From Muribaculaceae bacterium (GTDB lineage Bacteria > Bacteroidota > Bacteroidia > Bacteroidales > Muribaculaceae), in assembly GCA_017553785.1 (NCBI GenBank), contig JAFZKD010000114.1, forward strand, positions 1-33,390: a DNA stretch of 33,390 bases, given 5' to 3'. The stretch's first letter is position 1. Every line of letters begins with the position of its first letter. This document shows, one piece after another, positions 1-7,913 of this stretch. The notes beneath the pieces are model-generated. The model had not been told where the DNA came from, made no database searches, and worked only from the letters and a program-made list of their open reading frames with translations. A program made the position numbers and the translations under genes.

Positions 1-168
1 AACAACATCAAGCTCGCTAACGGCCGTGCCGCCAGCGTGAAGGATCTGCTCGTCAAGAAGTATGGTATCGCCGCCAACCGCATCAACGCCGCTGGCCAGG
101 GTATCAGCAACATGTTCGACGAATTGAGCTGGAACCGTGTTTCGATTTGCGAAATCATCGTGAAGTAA
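1..168 (+). CDS. C-terminal end of SusC-type receptor with OmpA-like tail (partial)
   Basis: Only the last 55 codons are inside the window; the gene begins upstream. The visible part is the second half of an OmpA-type peptidoglycan-binding domain: the LANGRAASVKDLLV helix with its conserved Arg, then RINAAGQGISN and a final beta strand ending EIIVK. It matches the end of the minus-strand SusC-OmpA fusion at the right edge of the window except for one residue (Ala here, Glu there). With a SusD gene 52 bases downstream, I infer that the missing upstream part is a SusC/RagA TonB-dependent barrel, so this is the first gene of a SusC-SusD-lipoprotein operon. What cannot be seen is the barrel itself; a free-standing OmpA protein is possible but less likely. 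Confidence 0.75.
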   Translation, partial: NNIKLANGRAASVKDLLVKKYGIAANRINAAGQGISNMFDELSWNRVSICEIIVK

Positions 169-220
169 TCCCGAGACAAGGTGTTTAATTATATTCATCA
201 TTTTTAATAAGGATATAAAC

Positions 221-1765
221 ATGAAAAAGATATTTAAATATTTGTTCATTGGAATGTTTGGTGTGCTCTGCCTGTCGTCTTGCTCCAACGATATGCTGGA
301 GACCGAGCCCACCGACTCCATGTCGGGATCGACCTTCATGAGCGACGCTACTAAGGCCCTCGTGCCCCTCAACGGTATCTACCGCTCGATGTACAGTGCC
401 GGTTGGTCCACTACCGGTAACACTCACCAGTGCTTCGGTATCAGTGCTTATAACCTGATGGCTGAGGTGATGGGTGATGACTTCATCATGGGTGCCCAGG
501 GTTCGGGCTGGTTCTGGTTCGACGCTGCCTACAATGTGAAGACCCGTTACACCGCCAGCTCTTGGCGCAGCTATGACTTGTGGATGGCCTACTACACCTG
601 GATTGCCAACGCTAACTATATCATCGCCGCCGAGGAGACCATGGCTGGTTCCAGCGAGGATGTTGGTTACGTGATGGGCCAGGCTTATGCTATCCGTGCC
701 TACAGCTATTTCATGCTGTCACAGATTTTTGCCCGCAACTACACATATCCTAACGATCCTTGTGTTCCCATCTACAACGAGCCCACCTCGACCACCACTA
801 CCGGTCAGCCCCGCTCTTCTGTAGCTGAGGTTTACGCTCAGATCGACAGCGACATTGCCAAGGCTGTTGAGTATCTGGCTAAATCGCCTGCTCAGCGTCA
901 TCCCAGCCACATCAGTTATGCTGTGGCTCTGGGTCTCAAGTCACGCATCGCTCTCGTTGAGGAGAAGTGGCAGGAGGCTTATGACGCAGCTGTTGCAGCT
1001 ATTGCTGCCAGTGGCAAGAAGATTACTCCCGTTGCTAACTTCATGGGCAACAACAGTGTTGACCAGGGTAACGTGATGTGGGGTGCACAGATTGTTAGCG
1101 ACCAGGCCGGTATGTATGCTTCGTTGATGGCTCACATGAGTGTTGACGTGGCTTACGGTCAGCGTGCTCCCAAGCAGATTTCCACTTGGCTCTATGACAA
1201 GATGAATTCTACCGACACCCGTCTGGCATGGTGGGATCCCAACGATGAGACCTATAGCACCGGCGGTTATATCCAGAAGAAGTTTGACTTCTCTAATCTC
1301 CAGACTTGGGAAGCCGACTACATCTGGATGCGTGTAGAAGAGATGTATCTCAATGCTGCCGAGGCTGCTTGTATGAAGGGTGACGAGGGCAATGCCAAGA
1401 AGTACTTGATGGACCTCATGGCAGTGCGTGATCCTGGTTACACCTGCAACAAGTCTGGTAAGGATCTTGCTCCTATCACCACCAACGAGACTGGTTCGCT
1501 GCGTGAGGAAATCCTGCTGCAGCGCCGCATCGAGCTGTGGGGCGAGGATGGCCGCATCTACACCATCCGTCGTTGCCACCAGGGCTTCGAGCGTCCTGCT
1601 GCCTATGGTTGGCCCAGCGGTCTGCTGATTCCGACCCATGCTGCTGCAGCCAAGGATCCCGCTAGTTACCTGTGGGTACTGACCATTCCTCAGGCCGAGT
1701 TTGACGGCAATGAGAACCTGGACTTCGATAGGGACCAGAACCCCATTGGCGACTATCCCGAGTAA
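221..1765 (+). CDS. SusD/RagB-family outer-membrane lipoprotein
   Basis: A 514-residue nutrient-capture lipoprotein, the lid partner of a SusC channel at the cell surface. The start gives a lipoprotein signal peptide (MKKIFKYLF, hydrophobic core, LSSC box with Cys21). After the Cys come the acidic SND residues often seen in surface-exported Bacteroidetes lipoproteins. The N-terminal segment (TEPTDSMSGSTFMSD, LNGIYRSMY) and the alpha-helical repeats (GQAYAIRAYSYFMLSQIF, IWMRVEEMYLNAAEAACMKG) are typical of SusD, as is the C-terminal part with LREEILLQRRIELWGEDGR and a closing PQAEFDGN region. Length is normal for the family. It lies directly after the SusC-type gene and before a small lipoprotein, so it is in one operon. 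The substrate cannot be told from sequence, and no glycoside hydrolase lies nearby. Confidence 0.93.
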   Translation: MKKIFKYLFIGMFGVLCLSSCSNDMLETEPTDSMSGSTFMSDATKALVPLNGIYRSMYSAGWSTTGNTHQCFGISAYNLMAEVMGDDFIMGAQGSGWFWFDAAYNVKTRYTASSWRSYDLWMAYYTWIANANYIIAAEETMAGSSEDVGYVMGQAYAIRAYSYFMLSQIFARNYTYPNDPCVPIYNEPTSTTTTGQPRSSVAEVYAQIDSDIAKAVEYLAKSPAQRHPSHISYAVALGLKSRIALVEEKWQEAYDAAVAAIAASGKKITPVANFMGNNSVDQGNVMWGAQIVSDQAGMYASLMAHMSVDVAYGQRAPKQISTWLYDKMNSTDTRLAWWDPNDETYSTGGYIQKKFDFSNLQTWEADYIWMRVEEMYLNAAEAACMKGDEGNAKKYLMDLMAVRDPGYTCNKSGKDLAPITTNETGSLREEILLQRRIELWGEDGRIYTIRRCHQGFERPAAYGWPSGLLIPTHAAAAKDPASYLWVLTIPQAEFDGNENLDFDRDQNPIGDYPE

Positions 1766-1799
1766 AAAATGTTGAATCACATTAAACTAATTGAATATT

Positions 1800-2615
1800 A
1801 TGAAATTAGGTAAATATATTTTAGGATTGGCACTCATCGCTGCTGGCCTGACCAGTTGCGACCAGGAAAATGAGGGCGCCATCTATGAACCCAAGGTGCA
1901 GAACATTTCGTTCATTACTGCTGAGCAGAGCACCTTGACCGATCAGACCGTGATTGAGATTCCCGTTGCTATCAGCCGCGCAATGACCAATGGCACTTAT
2001 ACTGCTAATGTGACCCTCTCGGACTATGATGAAGAGGTGAGCCTGAAGAGCAATCAGGTGACCTTTGCCGATGGCGAGGGTATTGCTTATGCTACTGTTG
2101 TAGTTTCCGGCATGAAGCAGGGTAATGAGTACAGTGGTACGTTGAACCTGTCGGATGCTGATAAGGCTACCGCCAATACCGAATTTGGTGAGCAGGTTAC
2201 TTCGGCAACTATTACGGTGATGTGTGACTACAACTGGGTACCGGCTGGTACCTGCACCTTCGTTGACTACACTTGGGAGGACGGCTATGTTGCCGAGAAC
2301 GTACCCATTGAGAATGGTGAGGGTTCCAACGTTTACCGCATCGTTTCGCCGCTGGCATATGTATATCCCGCTAGCTATGTTGACGGTCAGGGTGACACTG
2401 CCAACTGGCAGTTCTATCTGAACAATGATGGTACCATCACCTGTGATGAGGGTGCTTCGCTCAACTACTGGGGCTACTACATGTACTTCACCAGCGATTA
2501 TCCCAGCTACTGCTTCATCGAGCAGGACGGCAACACCTATGGTGTGAACTTCCTGCTGCTCTCGGGTAGCAGTCTGTACACTGGTGGTTACTTTGAGTTC
2601 ACCTGGAACAGGTAA
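1800..2615 (+). CDS. Small surface lipoprotein of the SusC/SusD operon
   Basis: A 271-residue lipoprotein. I prefer the ATG at 1800 to the in-frame TTG at 1791 because MKLGKYILGLALIAAGLTSC is a clean lipoprotein signal with Cys20, followed by DQENEG, an acidic surface-export-like stretch. Residues of about 35-145 form a beta-rich module with the pattern of Calx-beta-like domains (ADGEGIAYATVVVSG). The second half is rich in Tyr, Trp and Gly (NWQFYLNNDGTITCDEG, NYWGYYMYF) and looks like a second beta-sandwich. Its place 34 bases after susD is that of SusE/SusF-type binding lipoproteins, so a role in substrate binding at the surface is inferred from position. No enzyme motif is visible. A strong hairpin follows the stop. 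Confidence 0.8.
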   Translation: MKLGKYILGLALIAAGLTSCDQENEGAIYEPKVQNISFITAEQSTLTDQTVIEIPVAISRAMTNGTYTANVTLSDYDEEVSLKSNQVTFADGEGIAYATVVVSGMKQGNEYSGTLNLSDADKATANTEFGEQVTSATITVMCDYNWVPAGTCTFVDYTWEDGYVAENVPIENGEGSNVYRIVSPLAYVYPASYVDGQGDTANWQFYLNNDGTITCDEGASLNYWGYYMYFTSDYPSYCFIEQDGNTYGVNFLLLSGSSLYTGGYFEFTWNR

Positions 2616-2661
2616 TCCAAGATGATGTAAGTTCAATCAATTGAACATAAATCACCACTGC

Positions 2662-2697
2662 AAGGGTGGGCGCTCCAGCAAGGAGTTGCCCACCCTT
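2662..2697 (+). terminator. Hairpin after the left SusC/SusD operon
   Basis: AAGGGTGGGC (2662-2671) pairs with GCCCACCCTT (2688-2697), and CTCC pairs with GGAG inside it, leaving a five-base AGCAA loop. The T-run after it is poor, so termination may be weak or may also serve for RNA stability. It lies 46 bases past the lipoprotein stop. Confidence 0.7.
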
Positions 2698-2782
2698 CGT
2701 CATACTCCCTAATCATCACAAAAGCCTGGTAAAATCATTTCATACATTATTCCCGCCATTACATCCAATACGTTTCAAATAG

Positions 2783-2815
2783 TTTGGTATAGGCGTTATG
2801 GGCATCATAACTTTG
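2783..2815 (+). promoter_or_regulatory. Bacteroidetes sigma-ABfr-type promoter of the barrel protein gene
   Basis: TTTG (2783-2786), 21 bases, then TAACTTTG (2808-2815) fits the TTTG-N19-21-TAnnTTTG promoter. The expected RNA start is near 2821, which leaves a leader of about 17 bases before the ATG at 2838 and supports that start codon. Confidence 0.75.
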
Positions 2816-2837
2816 TATCATCAAAAAAACAAAAGTT

Positions 2838-3461
2838 ATGACAACCAATACTTCAAATAAGTCCAACACCCAGCGCGAGATCCACAAGATCAATCATGCC
2901 GCAAAGCTGCGCATCCTTGCAATCACCATCATTTTGATGAGTTCTATGCCGGTTTGGGCTCAAACACAGTTCGGTATCCGTGGCGGTATCGTTATTGAGC
3001 AGGGCAGTCAAAGCAGCGAAGACAAGGATCATCACGTTGGTTATACTGCAGGTGCGGTTGTAGACTTTGATCTTCCAGTAAACGGCTTAGGTGTAGAGGC
3101 AAGCGCGATGTACACCAAACACACCTATGGCAAGCCAAGCATGGAGCAGTACTCTGTCGATGTCCCTGTTCATTTACGCTATCGTCTTGAGGTGCCTATT
3201 GTAGAAAAGGTGGTCGCACCTTGTGTTTTTACGGGTCCTGCAGTGTCGGTTGGTGTCGGTAACAAGATGCCCAAGAGCGTGGATGATGTCAAGTTGGGCC
3301 TGTCGTGGAATGTTGGTGCCGGTGTGGACTTGTTCAAGCACGTTCGCGTTGCTGCCACCTACAGCATTCAGGTCACCAAGACCGATATCGTGGATAACGG
3401 CTCGGTAGTGAAGGGCAAGAAGGGGAATTGCTGGAGTGTAAGTGCCGCTATCATGTTTTGA
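2838..3461 (+). CDS. Outer-membrane beta-barrel protein (porin-like, PF13568 type)
   Basis: A 207-residue predicted outer-membrane barrel. It has a long, polar N-terminal stretch, a hydrophobic core (LRILAITIILMSSMPVWA) and a likely signal-peptidase cut after Ala41. The mature part begins QTQFGIRGGIVIEQG and alternates beta strands: GYTAGAVVDFDL, GLGVEASAMYTKH, YSVDVPVHLRYRL, APCVFTGPAVSVGV, LGLSWNVGAGVDLF, VRVAATYSIQVT, and the final strand CWSVSAAIMF ending in Phe as barrel proteins do. This is the layout of the small 8-strand outer-membrane proteins common in Bacteroidetes. The gene has its own promoter and appears monocistronic. Specific function is unknown. Confidence 0.82.
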   Translation: MTTNTSNKSNTQREIHKINHAAKLRILAITIILMSSMPVWAQTQFGIRGGIVIEQGSQSSEDKDHHVGYTAGAVVDFDLPVNGLGVEASAMYTKHTYGKPSMEQYSVDVPVHLRYRLEVPIVEKVVAPCVFTGPAVSVGVGNKMPKSVDDVKLGLSWNVGAGVDLFKHVRVAATYSIQVTKTDIVDNGSVVKGKKGNCWSVSAAIMF

Positions 3462-3556
3462 TAAAATGCGTCATACAATTAAGAATTAATCGGGCAAGTG
3501 GACTCTCCACGGGCTGGGTTCTTTTTTTGTATGGGCAGATGGATGAGGACTATTTG

Positions 3557-3587
3557 TTGGTGGAGTGTTAAGATTAATGTACCTTTG
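3557..3587 (+). promoter_or_regulatory. Promoter of the MscS-type channel gene
   Basis: TACCTTTG (3580-3587) matches the -7 box exactly. A TTGG (3557-3560) lies 19 bases upstream and a TTTG (3553-3556) 23 bases upstream. The RNA should start near 3593, so the in-frame ATG at 3498 is not transcribed from here and the ATG at 3615 or 3624 is the likely start. Confidence 0.65.
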
Positions 3588-3614
3588 TGCCACATTTATA
3601 AAGAGATTTTTGAG

Positions 3615-6059
3615 ATGATAAATATGAAGAAGATTTTGGTAGCCTTGATGGTACTGATGACTGCATTGCAGGCCGGTGCGGTACTCAAGGAGAGAAACAT
3701 GGAGCAGACACTGGGCGTGCTGTGTGAGGAATTGAGTGACACCCACAAGGAGCAAAAGGAGCGCGCAGCCCGTTTTGAGCAACGCAACAAGCAGTTCCAG
3801 CGCAGCATCGGGCGCGATTTGGAGCTGTGTAACAATATAGAGTTGATGCTCTACAGCCAAAAGGAACAGAATGTCTTTGACCTGGCCTATGCCTGTGGGC
3901 AGGCGACAGGGTTGTATAACCGCTTGTCTCACACCCGCTCGTTCAAGCAGTTTGAGCAGCAGCAGGACGAGCAAATCACTCAGTATGAAAACCTCATCAA
4001 TGCGCTAAATCATATCCCTGATCACTTGCTCAAAACCCAGGAGATGCGCGTTACCCGTGACAGCTGCATCTATTTGGCGAACATCATTAAGAACGACATC
4101 CGTCATGCCCGAGAGACGATGAAGGACAACCACGAACAGCGCCAATGGGTCACCAAGAAGGCCAAGTCGCTGAATGACTATGCCCTGGGAATGTATGAGC
4201 GCATCCGCCAGAGCGTCTTTGTCAATGGTGGTCAGAGTTATTTCAAGATTTTGAGCCGTTTTGTTTACAACTGGGAAAACAGTAAGAAGGATTTTGCCGA
4301 GAAATACACACCGGCGCGCAAGACGCGCAGCGAGTGGCGAAGCGGTATCATCGGTTTCCTGTTCATCTTCATGGCCATCTATGTTGTGGGCGCGTTGCTG
4401 CTCAGTTGGGTTGTCCTGCGTTTTGCAGTGCCCAAACGTTTCATCTCGCTCACGTTCCGCAAGAAGCGGTCGTGCATCGTCATCTGTGTGGCGGCAGCCG
4501 TGTTTGGCATCGCCACGTTGATCATCAGCAATGTGCTGACTAACCAGAACTTCATGATTATGGCGACACGGCTTCTCAGTGAGTATGCTTGGCTCATTGC
4601 TGTTATCATGCTGTCAATCATCATCCGCATGGATGGCGACACGGTCAAGAGCGGTGTCAAGCTTTATGTGCCTGTATTGGTGATCGGTTTTTTGGTGTTC
4701 TTCTTCCGCATCGTGTTCCTGCCAAGCACCATCGTCAACCTGGTCTTCCCTGCCCTGCTGCTCATTTGCACCATTTGGCAGCTGATCGTCAACCGCCGCC
4801 ATAATGCTAATGTTCCCCGCAGTGACGTGTTCTACTCGTGGATATCGCTCATCGTGCTGGTGGTCTCGACGGTGATGTCGTGGATGGGCTACACGCTCAT
4901 GGGTGTGCAGGTGCTCATCTGGTGGATCATGCAGCTGACGCTCATCCAGACCATAACAGTTATCTATGACTTGCTGCACAGTTACGAGGCAAAGTACATA
5001 CCTAAGGATGCCGATGTGCGCAAGACTTGGTTCTATGACGCTGTTTACAAGATGGTGATTCCGATCGCCGCCACCTTGAGTGTGGCCTTGTCGATTTATT
5101 GGGCAGCACGGGTGTTTGACCTCACGCAGTGGTGCGAGCGCATCTTCCGCTACAAGTTCGTCGATCAGGAAGGGCTAATCGTCCTCTCGCTGGACAGGAT
5201 TCTGACATGTGTGGCATTTGCCTTTGTGTTCCACTATCTCATCTACCTGTTTATCCAGGGTTATCAGCTATGGAAGCAGAGTCGTGCCAAAGCCAAGGCC
5301 ATTTCGGCCTTTGAGGGCGAGAAAAACGTTGATATCGACATCGAAACCGTTGTTCAGGAAGATCCTAACGCCAAGGCCCAGTACAAGGCTGCGTCTAAGG
5401 CCGTGACGCTCTCGATGAACATCATCAAATACATCGGATGGGGCATCTACATCTATATTGTGTTGGTCACATTGCACGTCAGCCGCACTGGCATCACCTT
5501 CATCCTCACGGGCCTCTCGACTGGTATCGGTTTCGCCATGAAGGATACCCTCGAGAACCTGTTCTACGGGCTGTCGCTGATGAACGGCCGTGTGAAGATA
5601 GGCGATGTCATCGAGTGTGACGGCGTGCGCGGCAAGGTAAGCAACATCAACTACCAGAGCACCCTAGTCGAGACCGTTGACGGCTCGGTCATCGCTTTTC
5701 TCAACAGCCAGCTGTTCACCAAGAACTTCAAGAACATGACGCGCAACCATGGCTACGAAATGGCCAAAATCACCGTCGGTGTGGCTTATGGAAGCAAGAT
5801 TGATCAGGTGCGCGAGATGATCATCGACCGCATCAGCCGTCTCAACTGCTACGACCCCAAAAAGGGCGTGCAGGTACTGTTCCAAAACTTCGGCGACAGC
5901 AGCGTGGACCTGCTTGTTGTAGTATGGGTGCGTGTCAAGTCACAAGTGGCCGATATTGCCCTCATCAAGGAGAACATCTATAGTGTACTCAACGATAACG
6001 GCATTGAGATACCCTTCCCGCAGGCTGACGTCCACATCCGCACAGCAGCCCAGCAATGA
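3615..6059 (+). CDS. Large MscS-family mechanosensitive channel
   Basis: An 814-residue membrane protein that should release solutes when the membrane is stretched. The start at 3615 (or 3624) follows the promoter and gives a signal peptide, MKKILVALMVLMTALQAGA. Residues of about 20-235 are charged and helical, probably a periplasmic coiled region. About ten membrane segments then run from residue 240 to 620. The last one (about 625-655) is the pore helix, ILTGLSTGIGFAMKDTLENL, followed by the MscS beta domain with GRVKIGDVIECDGVRGKV and a soluble C-terminal domain. This is the plan of the long MscK/YbdG/YbiO-type channels rather than the short MscS. The usual IPNS motif reads AFLNS here. It stands alone with its own promoter. 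Confidence 0.9.
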   Translation: MINMKKILVALMVLMTALQAGAVLKERNMEQTLGVLCEELSDTHKEQKERAARFEQRNKQFQRSIGRDLELCNNIELMLYSQKEQNVFDLAYACGQATGLYNRLSHTRSFKQFEQQQDEQITQYENLINALNHIPDHLLKTQEMRVTRDSCIYLANIIKNDIRHARETMKDNHEQRQWVTKKAKSLNDYALGMYERIRQSVFVNGGQSYFKILSRFVYNWENSKKDFAEKYTPARKTRSEWRSGIIGFLFIFMAIYVVGALLLSWVVLRFAVPKRFISLTFRKKRSCIVICVAAAVFGIATLIISNVLTNQNFMIMATRLLSEYAWLIAVIMLSIIIRMDGDTVKSGVKLYVPVLVIGFLVFFFRIVFLPSTIVNLVFPALLLICTIWQLIVNRRHNANVPRSDVFYSWISLIVLVVSTVMSWMGYTLMGVQVLIWWIMQLTLIQTITVIYDLLHSYEAKYIPKDADVRKTWFYDAVYKMVIPIAATLSVALSIYWAARVFDLTQWCERIFRYKFVDQEGLIVLSLDRILTCVAFAFVFHYLIYLFIQGYQLWKQSRAKAKAISAFEGEKNVDIDIETVVQEDPNAKAQYKAASKAVTLSMNIIKYIGWGIYIYIVLVTLHVSRTGITFILTGLSTGIGFAMKDTLENLFYGLSLMNGRVKIGDVIECDGVRGKVSNINYQSTLVETVDGSVIAFLNSQLFTKNFKNMTRNHGYEMAKITVGVAYGSKIDQVREMIIDRISRLNCYDPKKGVQVLFQNFGDSSVDLLVVVWVRVKSQVADIALIKENIYSVLNDNGIEIPFPQADVHIRTAAQQ

Positions 6060-6140
6060 AAACCACGATATTGGCATTCGCGTCTTCCCACAAAAGAGTG
6101 CAGATGCCAATTAGCTGATTCGCGCAATTCGTAGTTTAAA

Positions 6141-6896
6141 TCATTTGTAGAAGGTGATCCAGTTGGTGCAGTAACGTGATTTTTCGGCAACGGGGTGGAT
6201 TTCATGCACCTTGCCGTCATTATCTCTCCACCAGGAGTGGTTCCAGCCGGCACCCATGTCCATATATAGGGCATGGGTTGGGGCAAAGGCTTCCAGCATA
6301 CTGACAAAACGCTCGTAGCTGACCTCGTTGCGGCTATCCACAATGCAAAGTCGTCCATCCTTCTCACACAGGGCACGATACTGATTGACCCCCTCGCGCC
6401 ACAGGGGCTGTATGCTCTCGCCGTCATGGATGATGATGGCCTGACCAAATCCCATTCCTCCTGCAGCTGCTACGCTGTCGAGCAACTCGCTGTATTCGCC
6501 GTTGACAAATTCCCATGTCGAATCACCAAACCAGGCGAATGCGCCACTGTTGTCCTTGCACTTGGCACCCGCGTAGCGCTTGCCGCCGCTCACGTGGTCT
6601 CCATCGATGTTGCTGTGTTTGAACTCATCAAGCAACTCGTGGGTGAAAGCTGCTTCGGCACAGAATACGATAGTTGTATCCTGCTGACTGGGCATGGTGC
6701 CGCACACGAGATCTATCCGGCTGAACTGCGGGAAATACACAATCAATCCGTCGAAGGTGGAGTCATCGATGTTTACTAGGCCTTCCTGAACGGCTAAAAT
6801 GTCATTGTTGTTCATAGTTTGCTTGGATGGACCAGTCGTGCAGCAGAACAGTAACGAGAATGCCAACACGGCAAAAATGAAGTGGAGATATTTCAT
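6141..6896 (-). CDS. Predicted lipoprotein, possibly phosphodiester-glycosidase-like
   Basis: A 251-residue exported protein. The N-terminus (MKYLHFIFAVLAFSLLFCC) is a lipoprotein signal with Cys18 or Cys19 as the lipid site. The middle and end carry motifs that recall the NAGPA/phosphodiester glycosidase fold: FDGLIVYFPQFSRIDLVCG, GMGFGQAIIIHDGE, LCIVDSRNEVSYERFVSML, and YMDMGAGWNHSWWR near residue 212, where that family usually has an LDGGGS-type motif. The match is by eye and weak, so I give only a tentative family. It begins 27 bases after lgt stops, so the two are co-transcribed. That Lgt itself lipidates lipoproteins may be coincidence. It could equally be an uncharacterised Bacteroidales lipoprotein family. 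Confidence 0.6.
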   Translation of the reverse strand: MKYLHFIFAVLAFSLLFCCTTGPSKQTMNNNDILAVQEGLVNIDDSTFDGLIVYFPQFSRIDLVCGTMPSQQDTTIVFCAEAAFTHELLDEFKHSNIDGDHVSGGKRYAGAKCKDNSGAFAWFGDSTWEFVNGEYSELLDSVAAAGGMGFGQAIIIHDGESIQPLWREGVNQYRALCEKDGRLCIVDSRNEVSYERFVSMLEAFAPTHALYMDMGAGWNHSWWRDNDGKVHEIHPVAEKSRYCTNWITFYK

Positions 6897-6923
6897 TGCG
6901 GTGATTGTATTTATGAGATAATT

Positions 6924-7817
6924 TTATTTCTTATTGTCTTTGTGAGTACTCTCGTCGGCAAAGCGGTCGGGGTATTCAAGCGGTATGCGTGGTCTGCGCA
7001 AAGCCCTGATTACGAGCCAAATGCCCAATACGATAAAAGGAATACTCAGAAGCTGGCCCTGGTCAATTCCATAATTGGCCCGCATAGTGATTTCCCACGG
7101 TTCCTGAACGTTCTTGATATATTCGATGAAAAAGCGTGGCACGAAGATACCCAGCATGAATACACCAAAGATGAGTCCCTCGCGCTCTTGCGCGCGATAT
7201 CTCCAGTACATTACCATGCACACTGCAAATATCAGCAGATAGAAGGCCGCCTCGTAGATTTGAGTGGGATGGCTGGGGGCAGAGAAAACAGGATCTGCGC
7301 CCTGCATCCACTGGCTCACGTTGGTGATGAACCTGAAACCCCAGGGAAGAGAAGTCTCACTACCATAGATCTCGTGGTTCATCAGGTTTCCGATGCGGAT
7401 AAGTGCGGCGACAAAGCCTACGGGCACCACTAGGCGGTCAAAAGTCCACAACATTGGTTTGCGCGTCACATAGCGGCTGTACAGCCATACGGCAATCATG
7501 ATGCCCAGCGTGCCGCCGTGGCTGGCAAGGCCGCCCTCCCATATCTTGGGAATCTCGCCCAGATGTTGGCTGTAATAGTTCCAATCATAGAAGAATACGT
7601 GTCCCAGTCTTGCTCCCACGATAGTCGCCACCACGACATAGATGAACAGACTACCTACCCAACTCTCCTTTGCGCCCTCATGCCTGAAGATGCGGTTTAC
7701 GATCTCATATCCCACCAGGAATCCGATGGCAAACATCAATCCATACCACCGTATGGTGATGCCGCCGGCACTAAACAGGTTGGGACTCGCGGTCCAAGTG
7801 ATAGAATCCAATATCAT
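6924..7817 (-). CDS. lgt: Prolipoprotein diacylglyceryl transferase
   Basis: Lgt moves a diacylglyceryl group from phosphatidylglycerol onto the lipobox Cys of prelipoproteins in the inner membrane, the first step of lipoprotein maturation. The 297-residue protein starts MILDSITW; the open frame continues far upstream, but that part is antisense to obgE and is not coding. Family signatures are clear: WYGLMFAIGFLVGY, the WEGGLASHGGTLG motif holding the essential His, RIGNLMNHEIYG with the conserved Arg-x-Gly-Asn-x-x-Asn, LPWGFRF, and HPTQIYEA. Seven or so membrane segments are visible, and the tail is basic and hydrophilic. Length is normal. A promoter box lies 30 bases before the ATG, sharing a short gap with the obgE promoter. 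The many lipoproteins in this window are its expected substrates. Confidence 0.97.
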   Translation of the reverse strand: MILDSITWTASPNLFSAGGITIRWYGLMFAIGFLVGYEIVNRIFRHEGAKESWVGSLFIYVVVATIVGARLGHVFFYDWNYYSQHLGEIPKIWEGGLASHGGTLGIMIAVWLYSRYVTRKPMLWTFDRLVVPVGFVAALIRIGNLMNHEIYGSETSLPWGFRFITNVSQWMQGADPVFSAPSHPTQIYEAAFYLLIFAVCMVMYWRYRAQEREGLIFGVFMLGIFVPRFFIEYIKNVQEPWEITMRANYGIDQGQLLSIPFIVLGIWLVIRALRRPRIPLEYPDRFADESTHKDNKK

Positions 7818-7846
7818 AGTTGAAGATGTATTTTCAGTTATCAGGG

Positions 7847-7879
7847 CAAAGGTAGCAAGAATTTTCCAATCACGGGAAA
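7847..7879 (-). promoter_or_regulatory. Promoter of lgt
   Basis: On the minus strand TACCTTTG (7854-7847) is an exact -7 box with a TTTC (7879-7876) 21 bases upstream in place of TTTG. The RNA should start near 7841, giving a leader of about 24 bases. Its -33 element sits inside the obgE promoter, so the two promoters are back to back. Confidence 0.6.
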
Positions 7880-7893
7880 AAATACTACCTTTG
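7863..7893 (+). promoter_or_regulatory. Promoter of obgE
   Basis: TACCTTTG (7886-7893) matches the -7 box and TTTC (7863-7866) lies 19 bases upstream. The RNA should start near 7899, about 15 bases before the obgE ATG at 7914. It overlaps the divergent lgt promoter, so polymerase binding at one could hinder the other. Confidence 0.62.
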
Positions 7894-7913
7894 TGGCATA
7901 AAAACAGAGGATT

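Noticed and set aside
941-1780. Long minus-strand open frame opposite the left susD
   Set aside because: It is a shadow of a strongly biased coding sequence; it has no signal, motif or promoter.
1821-2636. Long minus-strand open frame opposite the left operon's small lipoprotein gene
   Set aside because: Shadow frame; the plus strand has a clear lipobox and operon context.
3498-3614. Upstream extension of the MscS channel gene to the ATG at 3498
   Set aside because: A good promoter box lies at 3580-3587, downstream of that ATG, and the extension would hide the signal peptide.
6071-6110. TTGGCAT/ATGCCAA repeat between the channel gene and the convergent lipoprotein gene, considered as a terminator
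   Set aside because: Only seven pairs with a 26-base loop and no T-run; too weak to call.
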